Below the pieces are notes generated by a model. That model was not told where the DNA came from, did no database searches, and saw only the letters and a program-made list of their open reading frames with translations. From positions 6,450,001 through 6,514,000 of the forward strand of contig NC_051107.1 in the NCBI RefSeq assembly GCF_901709675.1: a stretch of 64,000 nucleotides of DNA, read 5' to 3'. Of the stretch, positions 10,201 through 20,750 are shown one piece after another (the first letter of the stretch is position 1; the number at the start of each line of letters is the position of its first letter). The DNA comes from Syngnathus acus. Taxonomy: Eukaryota; Chordata; Actinopteri; Syngnathiformes; Syngnathidae. Position numbers and translations under genes: made by a program.

Positions 10201-13200
10201 ACGTGATCGAGGAGAAGATGGCCGTGCTGCAGAAGAGAGAGAGCGAGGGATTCGGCTTCGTCCTGCGGGGAGCCAAAGGTGGGTGGGCCGCCCGTTTCGG
10301 GGCTGTCTGTCGGCTACGGCGGGGAGCTCCTCGCATCACCCGTCCCCATTTGTGTCGTTGCAAGCCGAGACCCCCATCGAGGAGTTCGCCCCCACGCCGG
10401 CGTTCCCCGCCCTGCAGTACCTGGAGTCCGTGGACCAAGGCGGCGTGGCCTGGAGAGCCGGCCTCCGTACCGGAGACTTCCTCATCGAGGTTCGCTCGCT
10501 ACGTTTATTGAGGCGGGCGCAAATGAGCAAAATGAAAATCAAACGCTGCGCAGGTGAACGGCGCCGACGTGGTCAAGGTCGGCCATCGCCAGGTGGTGGC
10601 GCTCATCCGACAGGGCGGCAGCCGCCTGCTCATGAAGGTCGTGTCCGTTTCCCGCAAGTCCGACACCAACCTCATCCGAAAGAAAGGTTTGCTTTCCACG
10701 CGCGGAGACCAGGGTTGAGCGTCCTGTTCATTTCGAACCAGTTGCTGGTTTTTTTTCTCCTAGCCCCTCCGCCTCCCAAGCGAGCCCCCAGTACCTCGTT
10801 GACTCTGCGGTCCAAGTCCATGACTGCTGACCTGGAGGACATAGGTAACGCATGCACGTACGCACAAACACACACACACAAAGTTAATATGAAAATGGAA
10901 TTGTTGACTTTTTCCAACCCACGTGCAGCCCGGAGGAGGCGCTTTGGTGAGTCGTTATCGTCAAGGTCACGTTGTGTGTTGGTCAAAGTTCTTCTGTTTG
11001 TGTGTGTGGAAATAATTCCACTGGTGTGCTTTTGCGAAGGCCGTTGTTTCTCCACGCGGCCGCCATGTTGCCCGTGCAAGCGGTTCACCGTCCCAAAAAG
11101 TCACTGTTGTGCGTCCTGCAGAGAAACTGGACGAGATGTTGGCGGGGAACGCGCAGGAAGTGGTCCTGCGCTCGCGGCCCGCCGATGACTTCAGAGCGGC
11201 CACGGTGAAGCAGAGGCCCACCAGCCGGAGAATCACTCAGGCCGAGATTAACGTAAGGTTCGCCCCGGAGCCCATCTGAGCCAATACGCCTTTGGATTGA
11301 TTGTGTGGGGCGTGCAGTCGTTGTTTGAGCGTCAGGGTCTGGTCCCGCCCTCCGCCCCGGAGAAGAGCACCATGGCGCTGCCCCGAGGAATGTCCAGAAC
11401 CAAAAGTTTTGGTGAGACGTTTTTAGTCCCGAGAGGAGGTGGTTAGGAAAGGCAATTGACTTGTCACCCTCCGTACAGGCGCTCCCGAGGATGACCGCAT
11501 CTCCGCTCTGATCCACGAAAGTCGCTTCCCTCGCAGCTCCTCTCTGAGCGACAGCTTCATCCCGCCGCCTCCCCAGACGGCGCCGCCCCCGCCGCCCTCG
11601 CCGCTCTTCCTCCTGGACTCGGGGCCTCCGCCTTCCTTCCTCCCCCCTCCTCCCCCCGCCCGGGGCGAGGGCCTGAGCCGGTCCAGCTTCAAACCGGGAG
11701 CCGAGCCCAGGCTGCAGGAGCTCTCGGACGCTCCGTCCAGGAGCCACGCCGAGCGTCAGAGGAAGGCGCGCTCCATGATCATCCTGCAGGACACGCCGCC
11801 TCCGCTGCAGCCGGACATGCACGTGGCCGCCGCCGCCATGCACGTGTCCTCCTCGCACACTTCCACGCTGTCTCTCCACGCCGTCGCCCTGGGACACTCG
11901 CCGCTGTCACGCCGTCGAGGGCGACCCATTGAAAATCCTTACGCCAACGTGGGACAGCAGGCCCCCCCGGCCAAGCCTCAGAGGAGGAAGTCACCTCTGC
12001 TCAAACAACTTCCAGTGGAGGAGCAAGGTAGGTGCGCCAGTCTCGAGATCAAGTCCAGATCCGGAGAGAAGATAAAAGCCAAGAGGAGATTGGCGTCCGG
12101 GGTCGTTTGTCGTCGCGGGTGACGCTCACGCTTTCCTCCATCTTGTGCGCAGGCCTCAAAGAGCAAGACGCCAAGTCGGAGGCCAACGCACCGGGCAGCC
12201 CCAGCAGGGCCGAGCTGTACCAGCAGCAGGTTCTGTCGGAGCGCGCTCGCGTCCACGGCCGCCGCTCCTCCCTCTTCCTCTCCGTCGAGGGCGCCATCTC
12301 CGACAACCAGGCGCCCCCTCTCTTGACCCAGAGTCACTCCATGGACGACCTGGGCGAGCTTCCGCCTCCGGCGCCCGTCCTCACGCCCTCGCCGACCCCG
12401 CACACCTTCCTGCACCCGCTTACCGGCAAGCCTCTGGGTAAGAACCCCGTCGATGAATGTCATTGTGGCCGACTGAGTCCGACGCGTGTCCCTCTCCCTA
12501 CCTCCCTCCCTCCCTCCCTCCTCCTCCTCAGATCCCTCGTCGCCGCTCGCCCTGGCTCTGGCCGCACGAGAACGAGCGCTCACCGCCCGCACGCCGAGTC
12601 CCGAGCCGCGACCCAAACACGCCTCGGCCTCGGGCACCCCGATCCCCACCCCGGCCGCCAGCCCCGAGGGCCGGCATAAGCGGACCCCGGTCCCCACCCC
12701 GCAGAGCAGCCCCGAGCCCCGCTCCAAGCGCGCCACCCCGCAGACCAGCCCTGAGCAGCGAAGCAAGCGCACCACCCCTCAGAGCAGCCCCGAGCTTCGC
12801 CACAAGCGCATAACTCCGCCCCTCTTCCAAGACGGACAGGTCGAGCGTCCCGAGGCGGAGGGCGGAGTGACCTCGCCGGCGGGGCCGACCCCCGAGCGCT
12901 GGAGACCCGTCCCCCTGGCCAACCTGGCCCACGAGAGCCACTCGGCTGCCGTCGACAGGCGTCGGAGCCTGACCGTAGGCAGCTCGGAGGAAGAAGGCGG
13001 CGCCTATACGGTGACCCTCCCGCCCGCGTTGTTGTCATCCAGCGACGAGGAGACGAGGGAGGAGCTACGTCGGATCGGGCTGGTGACGCCGCCCCCCGGT
13101 TTCGCCGCCCCGCTGTCCCCGCTGGCCGTAAGCCCGCGCCGCGGCGGCGAGGGCGACACGGGCGACAACGAGGAGGAATCTCGCGACGGCTCGCTGCCTC

Positions 13201-14610
13201 CCTCTATCACCTTGGCCTCGCCTCCCGCCCCGCCCTCCCCCTCCTCGCCGCCCGCCGCCGGCCACCCCTCCTCGGCCCTCAAACCGCGCCTGCGCTCGCC
13301 CGTCGGCCGCGGCCGCTCGGCTCTCAGGGACCCTCTGCTCAAGCAGTCGTCCGACAGCGAGCTGCTCCCGTCCTCGCCCGCCTCTCCGGCCGCCACCCGC
13401 CAGCCGCGCTACCTCTTCCAGCGCCGCTCCAAGTTGTGGGGGGGCGGCGAAGAGGAGGGCCGGCCCGCCGCGCTGGGCGGACAAGGAGGCTCCGCCTCGG
13501 CCCTGGAGCTGAGCGGCAGGGCCGAGTCGGGCCTGGACCTCGCCAATAGGCTCCACCTCCTCAACAAAGATAGCCACTCCCTGGGGGAGGAGCCCAGCCC
13601 CCTCGACCCTGGTCGCAGGTCGCCTGTAGGTGGGGCCAGGTACGTTACCTATGTGCTGCATGTGTGTGGGCGTGCGTGGGTATGTATGTGTGCGTGTGCA
13701 CCTTTGACACCTAGCAGAATACAGGTTGAGTTGCGCGCGCGTACCGCTAAGTGTGGTTTGTGTTTTTGCAGATGTGTGGCGAGTGGAGAGAGCAAATCGT
13801 AGGTTTTTATCTCTGGTAAACACTTCTTGTTTTCGCTCGGCGACGCTAACATCTGCTAACCGCTAGATATGCCAATGAAGGCTAGCCAATCCTCACAAAG
13901 CTAACTGACTGTGACAAACCATGGCAAAGCTCTTTCTCTTCCTGCTGCCGCTGTCTGACTTGACTTTATTTTGCAAAAGTCCCCCCACCCCACCCCCTAA
14001 TGGTGTCATGTGATTGGACAGGTTGTTCTCCAGCCTGGGCGAGCTGCACACCATCTCCCAGCGAGGATACGGCACCACCTACACGGTGCGTCCGGGCAGC
14101 CGCTACCCCGTCACCCGCCGCAGCCCTTCCCCGTCGCCCTCCCCCTCGGATCGGCCGCCGGGCTCCTCGCCCTCGCCCTGCTCGGAGCGCCCGGACCTGA
14201 GCTCGGGCCGCGGTCTGACCATCCTCAAGTCGTCCAGCCTCAGCCTACCGTCGGAACCCAAGGAGGTGCGCTTCGTCATGCGCAGCGCCAGCGCTCGAAC
14301 CCGTTCCCGCTCGCCTTCGCCTTCCCCGCACGCCTCGCCGTGCCCGTCGCCCGTCCTCAGCGGCCCCCTGCTGGCGCTGCGACCCTGGAGGCAGCGCCCG
14401 CTCAGCTTGTGGAACAAGTACGACGTGGGCGACTGGCTGGAGAGCGTGGGGCTGGCCGAGCACCGCCAGCGCTTCCAGGAGCACGAGATCGAAGGCTCGC
14501 ACCTTCCCGCCCTCACCAAGGACGACTACGTGGAGCTGGGCGTCACGCGGCTGGGCCACCGCATTAACATCGAGCGGGCCCTCAGGCAACTCTTAGACTC
14601 CGCCACTTGA
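7216..14610 (+). CDS. shank3: SH3 and multiple ankyrin repeat domains protein 3 (SHANK3)
   Basis: Master scaffold of the excitatory postsynaptic density; it links GKAP/PSD-95 complexes to Homer and actin. Twenty-five exons close in phase to 1,637 aa: 7216-7383, 7502-7705, 7788-7859, 7944-8052, 8130-8281, 8352-8481, 8604-8641, 8746-8862, 9004-9081, 9154-9220, 9309-9528, 9615-9787, 9859-9972, 10046-10121, 10196-10278, 10365-10489, 10554-10686, 10764-10844, 10929-10946, 11122-11252, 11318-11411, 11479-12027, 12153-12437, 12532-13639, 14022-14610. Domains: SPN (about 40-150, VVRIGIPDLQQTKCLRLDP), ankyrin repeats (155-370), SH3 (474-535, KGRTGWFPADCVEEVQ), PDZ (583-675, GFGFVLRGAK), proline-rich middle with a Homer-type PPxxF site (PPPGF near 1259), and SAM (1570-1637, DVGDWLESVGLAEH). 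SHANK3 rather than SHANK1 or SHANK2 is shown by RKARSMIILQD, SSPLALALAARERAL, SSSDEETREELRRIGLV and LRDPLLKQSSDSELL. Teleosts have two co-orthologues (a/b); I cannot tell which this is. A shank3-specific acidic/Ser-rich segment with the cortactin motif is absent. Confidence 0.97.
13772..13798 (+). CDS. shank3: Candidate 27-nt alternative microexon of shank3
   Basis: The sequence lies in the intron before the SAM-encoding exon. It has an acceptor after a T-rich tract (gtgtttttgcag), a donor gtaggt, a length divisible by three, and no stop in the phase set by the upstream exon. Inclusion would insert nine residues (CVASGESKS type) before LFSSLGEL. No transcript evidence is available, and chance occurrence is possible. 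Confidence 0.35.
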
Positions 14611-15898
14611 CTGCCGCCGCCGCCGCCATAGGTCTCCTCTCGCTTTTTTTGTCAACTCAGCTCTTTGATCGCCGCCATCGACAGACTTGTCTTCCTTGAC
14701 GGGTGTGACCGAAAGAACCGGCACAATCGTCGAGGCCATCCATCAAGTCGATCATCTCAGCCATGGACTTTTTGAAAAGATGTTCAACAGGTAAGTCCCA
14801 AATCAACTCGTCCTCCCGATGGATGCTATGCTAACGTGTTAGCTCGCTGTGCGGGCGATCAAAGAGCTGATTTGACCCCCCCCTCCCTCCAATAATTATT
14901 CTAATTCCTGAAGTATTATAGTCTTGATTTTGAATATTCCTCCATATAATGAGCTCTATGCACGCTGCACTTTGGCGTCGGGTGTCAGATGGCGGGCGCC
15001 GCGTTAAAGTCCCTGTAAAGCAAAAAGAAATTGAAAAAAAAAAAGAAAGATGGGAGATGACGGCTAAATCAAGTCCTCAACTGCGTATACCATCCTTTTT
15101 TTTTTTTTCTTCCCTTCAAACACACCTAAATGTGGGAATTTGCTGGACGGGGTTTTTAACGGCAAATGGGCCAGCGCCCGACCGCCTAAGGTTGCGTAAG
15201 GTTCATTATCCTCGTCTCGATTTGACGAGCAACCGTGTGCCAGTGTTGACTTTTCTTCTACTTTGACTTTTGATTTGACAATGCGGCCGTCACCGTGGCG
15301 ACGTGGCGCTGGAGTTCTTGATGACTTGTCAATGTGTGTGCGCGTGCGTGTTGATTGGACATGGTGCTACAGTACATGTTGGAAGCCATCTGTACAGGAA
15401 GTAACTTCATCATCCTTAAGCCAATTGCAGCAAATCAATCTGGATCTCACCTTCTTTCTTTAAGGCTTCTCAAAGCGATTCCATTTTGATCACAATTTGA
15501 TGTTATAAATTCCTTTCACCCAAGCGCCTATCATGACAATATGAGTGGATTGGCCATGCCCCGATGTGCAGTATTGATCAGCTTTTCGCATTATTTTGAA
15601 GACGTCGCTAACGTGAGCTACATTTGTTGACGCTTTGCAAATTCCCACCGGGACGGACACACACGTTTGTTTGTTTAGCAAACATCGGGCCCGTGTAGAC
15701 TCCAGATAGAAAATGTAGCCAAATAGTTACTCCTCCTGTCAGTCATCAATAAGCAATAGGTGGCGATCAAGTCCTCATGTATCATCAATTGATTGATTGA
15801 GCGATTATTGGAAGGCTTTGATGTTTCTTTGTGCGCTTTTCTTTTTTCCCCACATACACACACACACACACCAAACATGTTGTCATGTTTCTATTAAA
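14611..15898 (+). other. shank3: shank3 3'UTR with ATTAAA polyadenylation signal
   Basis: After the TGA there is a GCC-repeat, then AT-rich non-coding sequence without splice-bounded open frames. A variant poly(A) signal, ATTAAA, lies at 15893-15898, following a (CA)n run. A 1.3-kb 3'UTR is in the range known for SHANK3. A strong donor-like gtaagt at 14792 inside the UTR has no clear partner. Confidence 0.55.
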
Positions 15899-15954
15899 GG
15901 CTCATTTACAACCTCAAGCCTCATTCGAGTCAATTAGAAAATACAAACGTGATT

Positions 15955-16109
15955 GAACTTGAAGCGGGCGCGGGTCCGTGGGCCTCGACCACGCCCCTCT
16001 GCTGCCATTGGCCGACGGACTGACAAGCCTTCGGTGAGGAGGTTGGGATTTGCCGCTCACAAATCGTCATAGTCGCTCAGCTGTCAAGGGGGAGAGTTGT
16101 CATTCTCAG
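15955..16109 (+). other. tymp: Probable first (non-coding) exon and promoter of tymp
   Basis: A GC-rich stretch containing the inverted CCAAT box ATTGG at 16008 ends in a strong donor (cattctcag|gtgagcg at 16109/16110). The tymp ATG exon starts after an acceptor at 17313, so an upstream leader exon is needed. No other gene on this strand can use this donor. Confidence 0.5.
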
Positions 16110-16189
16110 GTGAGCGCCGATTCTTCTTTCCTGTCATTTCTGCCTGCTCCGCTTCGGCCCGGGATCAGAACTGCAAAGTTGTTGACATG

Positions 16190-16520
16190 TTTGATTGATT
16201 GATATTGATTGATTGATATCTTTATTTCGAACATCAAAAAGAAAAAACAAATAACACTCTAAACTGCTACATATAAGTCCATACAACAAACAAACAAAAA
16301 ATAAACCAACAAACAGAAATTAATTAATAATACATAAGTAAATAAATCAATAAAGAATGCTCGAAAAGGAGTAGGAGGAAGCATAGCTTTTTAGATTCCT
16401 ACCCCTTTCTCACTTTGTTAGGGTTTACAGATTATCTCCATCGGATGATTATGTTGGAATGTAACCTGTAATAATTTACCTAGCTTGTCCTGTTTTAACA
16501 AAAGTAGTAGAACAAAGTGC
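16190..16520. repeat. Interspersed repeat fragment with (TTGA)n end
   Basis: A short (ATTG/TTGAT)n array runs into AT-rich sequence with CTTTATTTCGAACATC and, further on, GAAAAGGAGTAGGAGGAAGC. These strings resemble copies dispersed through fish genomes. The simple-repeat end suggests the 3' end of a non-LTR element lying in reverse orientation. The family was not determined. Confidence 0.4.
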
Positions 16521-16559
16521 TAAGATCTTGTGAACTGATTGACTAGCTGCAGAGGAAGC

Positions 16560-16830
16560 AATCAAAGTTATTTTGTTTACACAACGTCGTAAAAGACCCC
16601 CTGCTATGCTTTGATCAGCAGGCCAGGGGCTTCAACCCCATCCTGTCCACTCTCACCCCCACTCTGTTTCTCTCAATAAAAATGCTTCTGCAAGCGGCCT
16701 GAGTCAGACCTCATTCGATCATCGCTGTACGCACAGCGACGAATGGACTCTCCACCTGCAGGTGTCTAAAAGGACTTACTTGTCTCCCGCGTGGTTCTTG
16801 CAAAATAAGTTAGAGTGAGCGCCACCACCC
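16560..16830 (+). mobile_element. LTR-like remnant (possible solo LTR) in tymp intron 1
   Basis: The sequence differs from its flanks and has the order expected of an R-U5 region: a C-rich stretch, then TCTCAATAAAAATGC (AATAAA at 16675-16680), then a GC-balanced segment ending near CACCACCCTAACA. No coding part and no second copy are present in the window, so this would be a solo or truncated LTR. The call rests on layout alone. Confidence 0.3.
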
Positions 16831-17320
16831 TAACACACTTTATCCATTAAACCAACGATTCAACATATACTGTAATTCTACAACAGAACACAAGTAGACA
16901 CACTTTCACACTTATTGTTCTGTTTCATTTTTACTTGTGTGTAGCCCTTTGGCACTTTTAGCCTTTGTACCCTCGAAACAACATATTTTTGCACATTCTT
17001 TTAAACTGGTTGCTATTTGGACTTTGCTTGAGTTCCTCATGTTCATGGTCAGTCTGTGCTGAAATACAAGGCCGCATTGTATTGATGGGATAAAACGGGC
17101 TGCCAAACTTGTTTGCCCAAATGAACAAAGTAGAATTATTTCCACCTCTTGGACTTTCGCAAGAGTGACATTTCGTACTCGTGCAAGTCATGCAATGGAA
17201 CAATCTTTGTCTTCAATTTCCATGTTTTTGAATTGAATTGCATATTTTAAGAAAACTATGAATACAAATACAATAGACGTGCTTGTTTTGACAACTATTT
17301 TATGCCTACACCAGGCGACC

Positions 17321-19410
17321 ATGTTGTCCATTCCAGACCTGATCAAGAAGAAGCGGGACGGCGCCAAACTGAGTGAAGGCGACATCAAGGCCTTTGTGGA
17401 GGCGCTGACCAGCGGCAGCATCCAGGACTGCCAGACAGGTGACGTGCAACCTTCACTTTTGGACGACAAAAGGCAAAGAAAATGTCATTTGCATTCTTTG
17501 GCTGCCATTCCACCTTCAATTGCAACTCTTTTAAGCAATTTGCTTGCGCCCCCTGTTGGCCGGGAGTTGAAGATAGAAAATAGAATGACTTGATTGTCAA
17601 CTGATCTACAATGAAATGAAGAGATTCAAGGCGCTGCCAGGTGCCGCCGGGAGGGAGGGAGCAATTCAGGGTTAGGGCAGTATTTATGATGTTCCTTCAG
17701 GCGCCATGTTGATGGCCATCTGGCAGCGGGGCATGGACGTGCACGAGACGGCCACGCTGACCAAGGAGATGATGCTGTCGGGGGAAGTGATGTCATGGCC
17801 CAGGGAGTGGGCGGGGCTTCTGGTGGACAAGCACTCCACGGGCGGCGTGGGCGACAAAGTCAGCCTGGTGCTGGCGCCCGCGCTCGCCGCCTGCGGTTGC
17901 AAGGTGACCCTGACCATTCGTGCCGCTTTGTAGGCAAGGCAAATTCCCAAACCATGCCGTCTGCCCAGGTACCCATGATCAGTGGGCGGGGCCTGGCCCA
18001 CACAGGAGGAACGCTGGACAAACTGGAGTCCATTCCCGGATTTAGCATCCACCAGTCGGCACAGCAGGTACCGCAATTGAATTCTTAACCATTTTGGAAC
18101 GTTATCATATTGGCATTACATTTGCCATTTTGAATGTTTGTCAGGTGCGAGTCATCCTAAGCAGCGTGGGCTGCTGCATCGTGGGCCAGACGGAGACGCT
18201 GGTTCCCGCCGACCGCATCCTCTACGCCATGCGCGACATCACCGGCACCGTGGACAGCCTGCCGCTCATCACAGGTAGCGCCCCCCCCCCCCCGCAGGCA
18301 CCGAAGCGCGTCCGCCATAACCCGCCTCGTCTCCCGGCCAGGCTCCATCATCTCCAAGAAAGGCGCCGAGTCGCTGACGGCGCTGGTTCTGGACGTCAAG
18401 TTCGGCCGGGCGGCGCTCTTCAAAGACTTGCGCGACGCCAAGGAGCTGGCGCGGCTCCTGGTCAGGCTCCCGGCTTCCATTCCATTGGATCTCAGGTACG
18501 GGTATCTTCAGCGCCGTACTGTTGCAGGTGAACGCGGGCAACGATCTGGGCATGCGCACGGGCGCCGTGCTGAGCCGCATGGACGCCGTGATCGGTCGCA
18601 GCGTGGGAAACGTCCTGGAAGTCATCGAGGCTCTGGACGTGCTCAAGACGGGCGGACGACAAGACCTCATGGAGCTCGTCGCCACGCTCGGTAAACACGC
18701 ATTGGCGGGGCGGAGTCGGACCACTCGTTTCCCTGGCTGGCTAACTGTCCTGTCCCGTGGGCTCTCAGGCGGCCTCTTGCTGGCCATGACGGGTCTGGCG
18801 GCCGACCAATCGGAAGGCAGACGCAAGATCTCCCAGGCCGTGAGCGGCGGTGCCGCTCTGCTCAAGTTCCAGGCCATGATGGAGGCTCAAGGTGTCGCCA
18901 AGGAGACGGCCAGGGCTCTTTGCTCCGCCCACACAGATTACTTCACCATTCTAAGGAAAGCTAAGCACCAACTGGACTTGACCGCCAGCCATGATGGTAG
19001 AAACGCTTTTGCCAAAATGAATTGATCCATTTTTTGGTCTTAATTTTATTGATGGTGTTGCAGGCGTGCTGATGGACGTGGACGGTCTGGTTTTAGCGGA
19101 AGTGGTACATAAGTTGGGGGCAGGGCGTTCCAAGGCCGGACAGCCTGTCAATCACAGTGTGGGGGCGGAGCTACTGCTCTCCCTTGGCCAGAAAATTACC
19201 AAAGGTGGGCTTTTTTTCCATTGCATTTGTTGACTCATGACAGGCTCCATTTATGATTACCCCCCAGGCACTCCCTGGCTGCGTGTCCACTACGAGGAGC
19301 CGGCACCCAGTCCAGACCAGATCGAGCGACTGCAGAGCGCTCTCGTCCTGGGATCGGTCGGCGATTGGAAAAAGCAAAGTTTGGTGCAAGAAGTGATGCT
19401 TCCAGTTTGA
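17321..19410 (+). CDS. tymp: Thymidine phosphorylase (TYMP)
   Basis: This enzyme splits thymidine and deoxyuridine with phosphate to free base and 2-deoxyribose-1-phosphate, in cytosolic pyrimidine salvage. Exons 17321-17438, 17701-17903, 17969-18067, 18145-18274, 18342-18460, 18528-18690, 18769-18996, 19064-19204 and 19268-19410 give 447 aa, against about 480 in human, whose N-terminus is longer. Glycosyltransferase family 3 features are clear: helical N-domain [16 protein letters not shown], phosphate-binding [15 protein letters not shown], and the family signature [17 protein letters not shown]. The C-terminal part reads [13 protein letters not shown]. The ATG at 17321 is chosen because it is the first in the exon after the acceptor at 17313 and the helical domain begins directly after it. 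It stands directly downstream of shank3, as in the human 22q13.33 neighbourhood. Confidence 0.96.
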
Positions 19411-19492
19411 TCGGTGCCCCCTTCCTTGTCTGCTGAAAAATTGCAATTAATTGTAGTATATATGTAAAACTAATTTTTATATATTTTTACTA

Positions 19493-19602
19493 AATTAAAG
19501 TCATTAGTTCATCAACTTACCAATAAAATAGAAGTCATCTTTATAGATTATGTATGAACTGTCCGAAAATGTTTGATGTTGGCAGAAATTATTGACAATA
19601 AA
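19493..19602 (+). promoter_or_regulatory. tymp: tymp polyadenylation region
   Basis: AT-rich sequence after the stop holds ATTAAA (about 19493), AATAAA (about 19522) and a second AATAAA (about 19597). Any could serve. The convergent lsm8 signal lies about 130 bases further on. Confidence 0.45.
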
Positions 19603-19731
19603 TTGTATAAAATGCGACTATAGTTGTGAATTTAATAAGGAATTTCAAAAAGGAATATAAAGCTTCTAATGACCTAGTTTTGAAGCAATTGGTCCTCAAA
19701 ACAATTTGCGTCTTGTCCAAAATTCACAAAC

Positions 19732-19737
19732 TTTATT
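19732..19737 (-). promoter_or_regulatory. lsm8: Polyadenylation signal AATAAA of lsm8
   Basis: TTTATT on the plus strand reads AATAAA on the minus strand, about 80 bases beyond the lsm8 stop codon. Confidence 0.6.
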
Positions 19738-19817
19738 AAAGCACTGAGAGCATAAAAGGTGATGGAAGAGAACATGAAGTCCATCAAAAATAGAAGAAAA
19801 ACAACACGTCGGAGGTG

Positions 19818-20513
19818 TCAGTGGACGACCGAGTTGAGAGGCTCGGCCCGGATGTTGCCCAGGTCCAGCGTGGAGTCGGTCTCCTCGTCGATCTCGCCAA
19901 TCACGGCCCTGCCCAAAAGTAACACGGTGAGCATGTGGCTGGCGTGCGCCCACGTGCGTTAACGCTGACGTACACGTTGTCTCCCCGGACGATGTAAAGT
20001 CCCAGAACCACTTGCTCCACGCCCTGACCCGAGCTGAACACGCGCTCGTGACTCTCGTCCAGGATCAAGTTGATGGTCTGGTCGAAGCCCTTCAGCGTGC
20101 CCTAAACCAGACGTGACGTTAATTGTGTCGTGTTCAAGCCTCCTTGTGGGTTGGGGCTGAGAGCGCATACAACTTTGCACTCACCACAATCATTCTGCCG
20201 TCTGACGTCACGATGGCCACCGTACCTGAGGGGCGAAACACACGTCATCAATTTACTTGACCTGGACGCACAAGGAAGAAGATGATGACGTTGAGGCTGC
20301 GTGATGACGCCGGGTGTGACAAAAGCACGTTGTACCGGGAAGGCTTCTCAATGCTACGTTTTGACATGAACAGATGAAAAGGTTTAGCTGCTAAAATAAG
20401 CGCAACCATTTATGAAAAAGGCGCTACATGCTGTCAGTAGATGAAAAGGAGCATGCTAGCTAGTTAGCTCGTGGTAGCGTACGGTTAATGTAGCTTTCCA
20501 GCGCAGTAGACAT
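19818..20513 (-). CDS. lsm8: U6 snRNA-associated Sm-like protein LSm8
   Basis: This is one of seven subunits of the nuclear LSm2-8 ring, which binds the 3' oligo(U) end of U6 snRNA and aids spliceosome assembly. Four minus-strand exons, 20513-20483, 20225-20185, 20101-19974 and 19908-19818, total 291 nt, giving 96 aa, the same length as human LSM8. The Sm1 motif is in VAIVTSDGRMIVGTLKGFDQ and the Sm2 motif in LGLYIVRGDNVAVIGEID. The C-terminus (NIRAEPLNSVVH) is the LSm8 tail and separates it from other LSm proteins. The first coding exon is only 31 nt and ends inside an Arg codon. Confidence 0.96.
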
Positions 20514-20750
20514 GCTTCTGCTTCTTCTGCTGCTCCCAGCGGCCGCCTCGCTCAAGAAAAGTCGTTGGACTTCTTGAAAGAAAGGCCAAAAAAAAAAGTG
20601 GAGCAAAACAGTCGAACCACGGTGAAATTGCAGGACCAACAACTTAAACCGGTGAGTACGTCATATCCTCTTCCGCCACACGCGCAAGAGACGAGTGTTG
20701 GGTCGGGAGTGAACGACTCGTTCAAAAGAACGAATCTTTTTAGTGAACGT
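20514..20750. other. lsm8: lsm8 upstream region with a palindromic repeat end
   Basis: The GC-rich start (GCGGCCGC at 20539-20546) is presumably the lsm8 promoter. At about 20710-20746 a palindrome-like TCGTTCAAAAGAACGA marks the edge of a repetitive element that continues into the tandem array on its right. Confidence 0.4.

Noticed and set aside
11085-11897. Long minus-strand open frame (270 codons) opposite shank3
   Set aside because: It lies opposite GC-rich shank3 coding exons and introns, has no homology I recognise, and runs through shank3 splice sites. GC-rich coding DNA commonly opens the antisense frame.
13065-13823. Minus-strand open frame of 252 codons opposite the large shank3 exon
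   Set aside because: Gly/Arg/Ala-rich shadow of proline/serine-rich SHANK3 codons, with no splice signals or family motifs.
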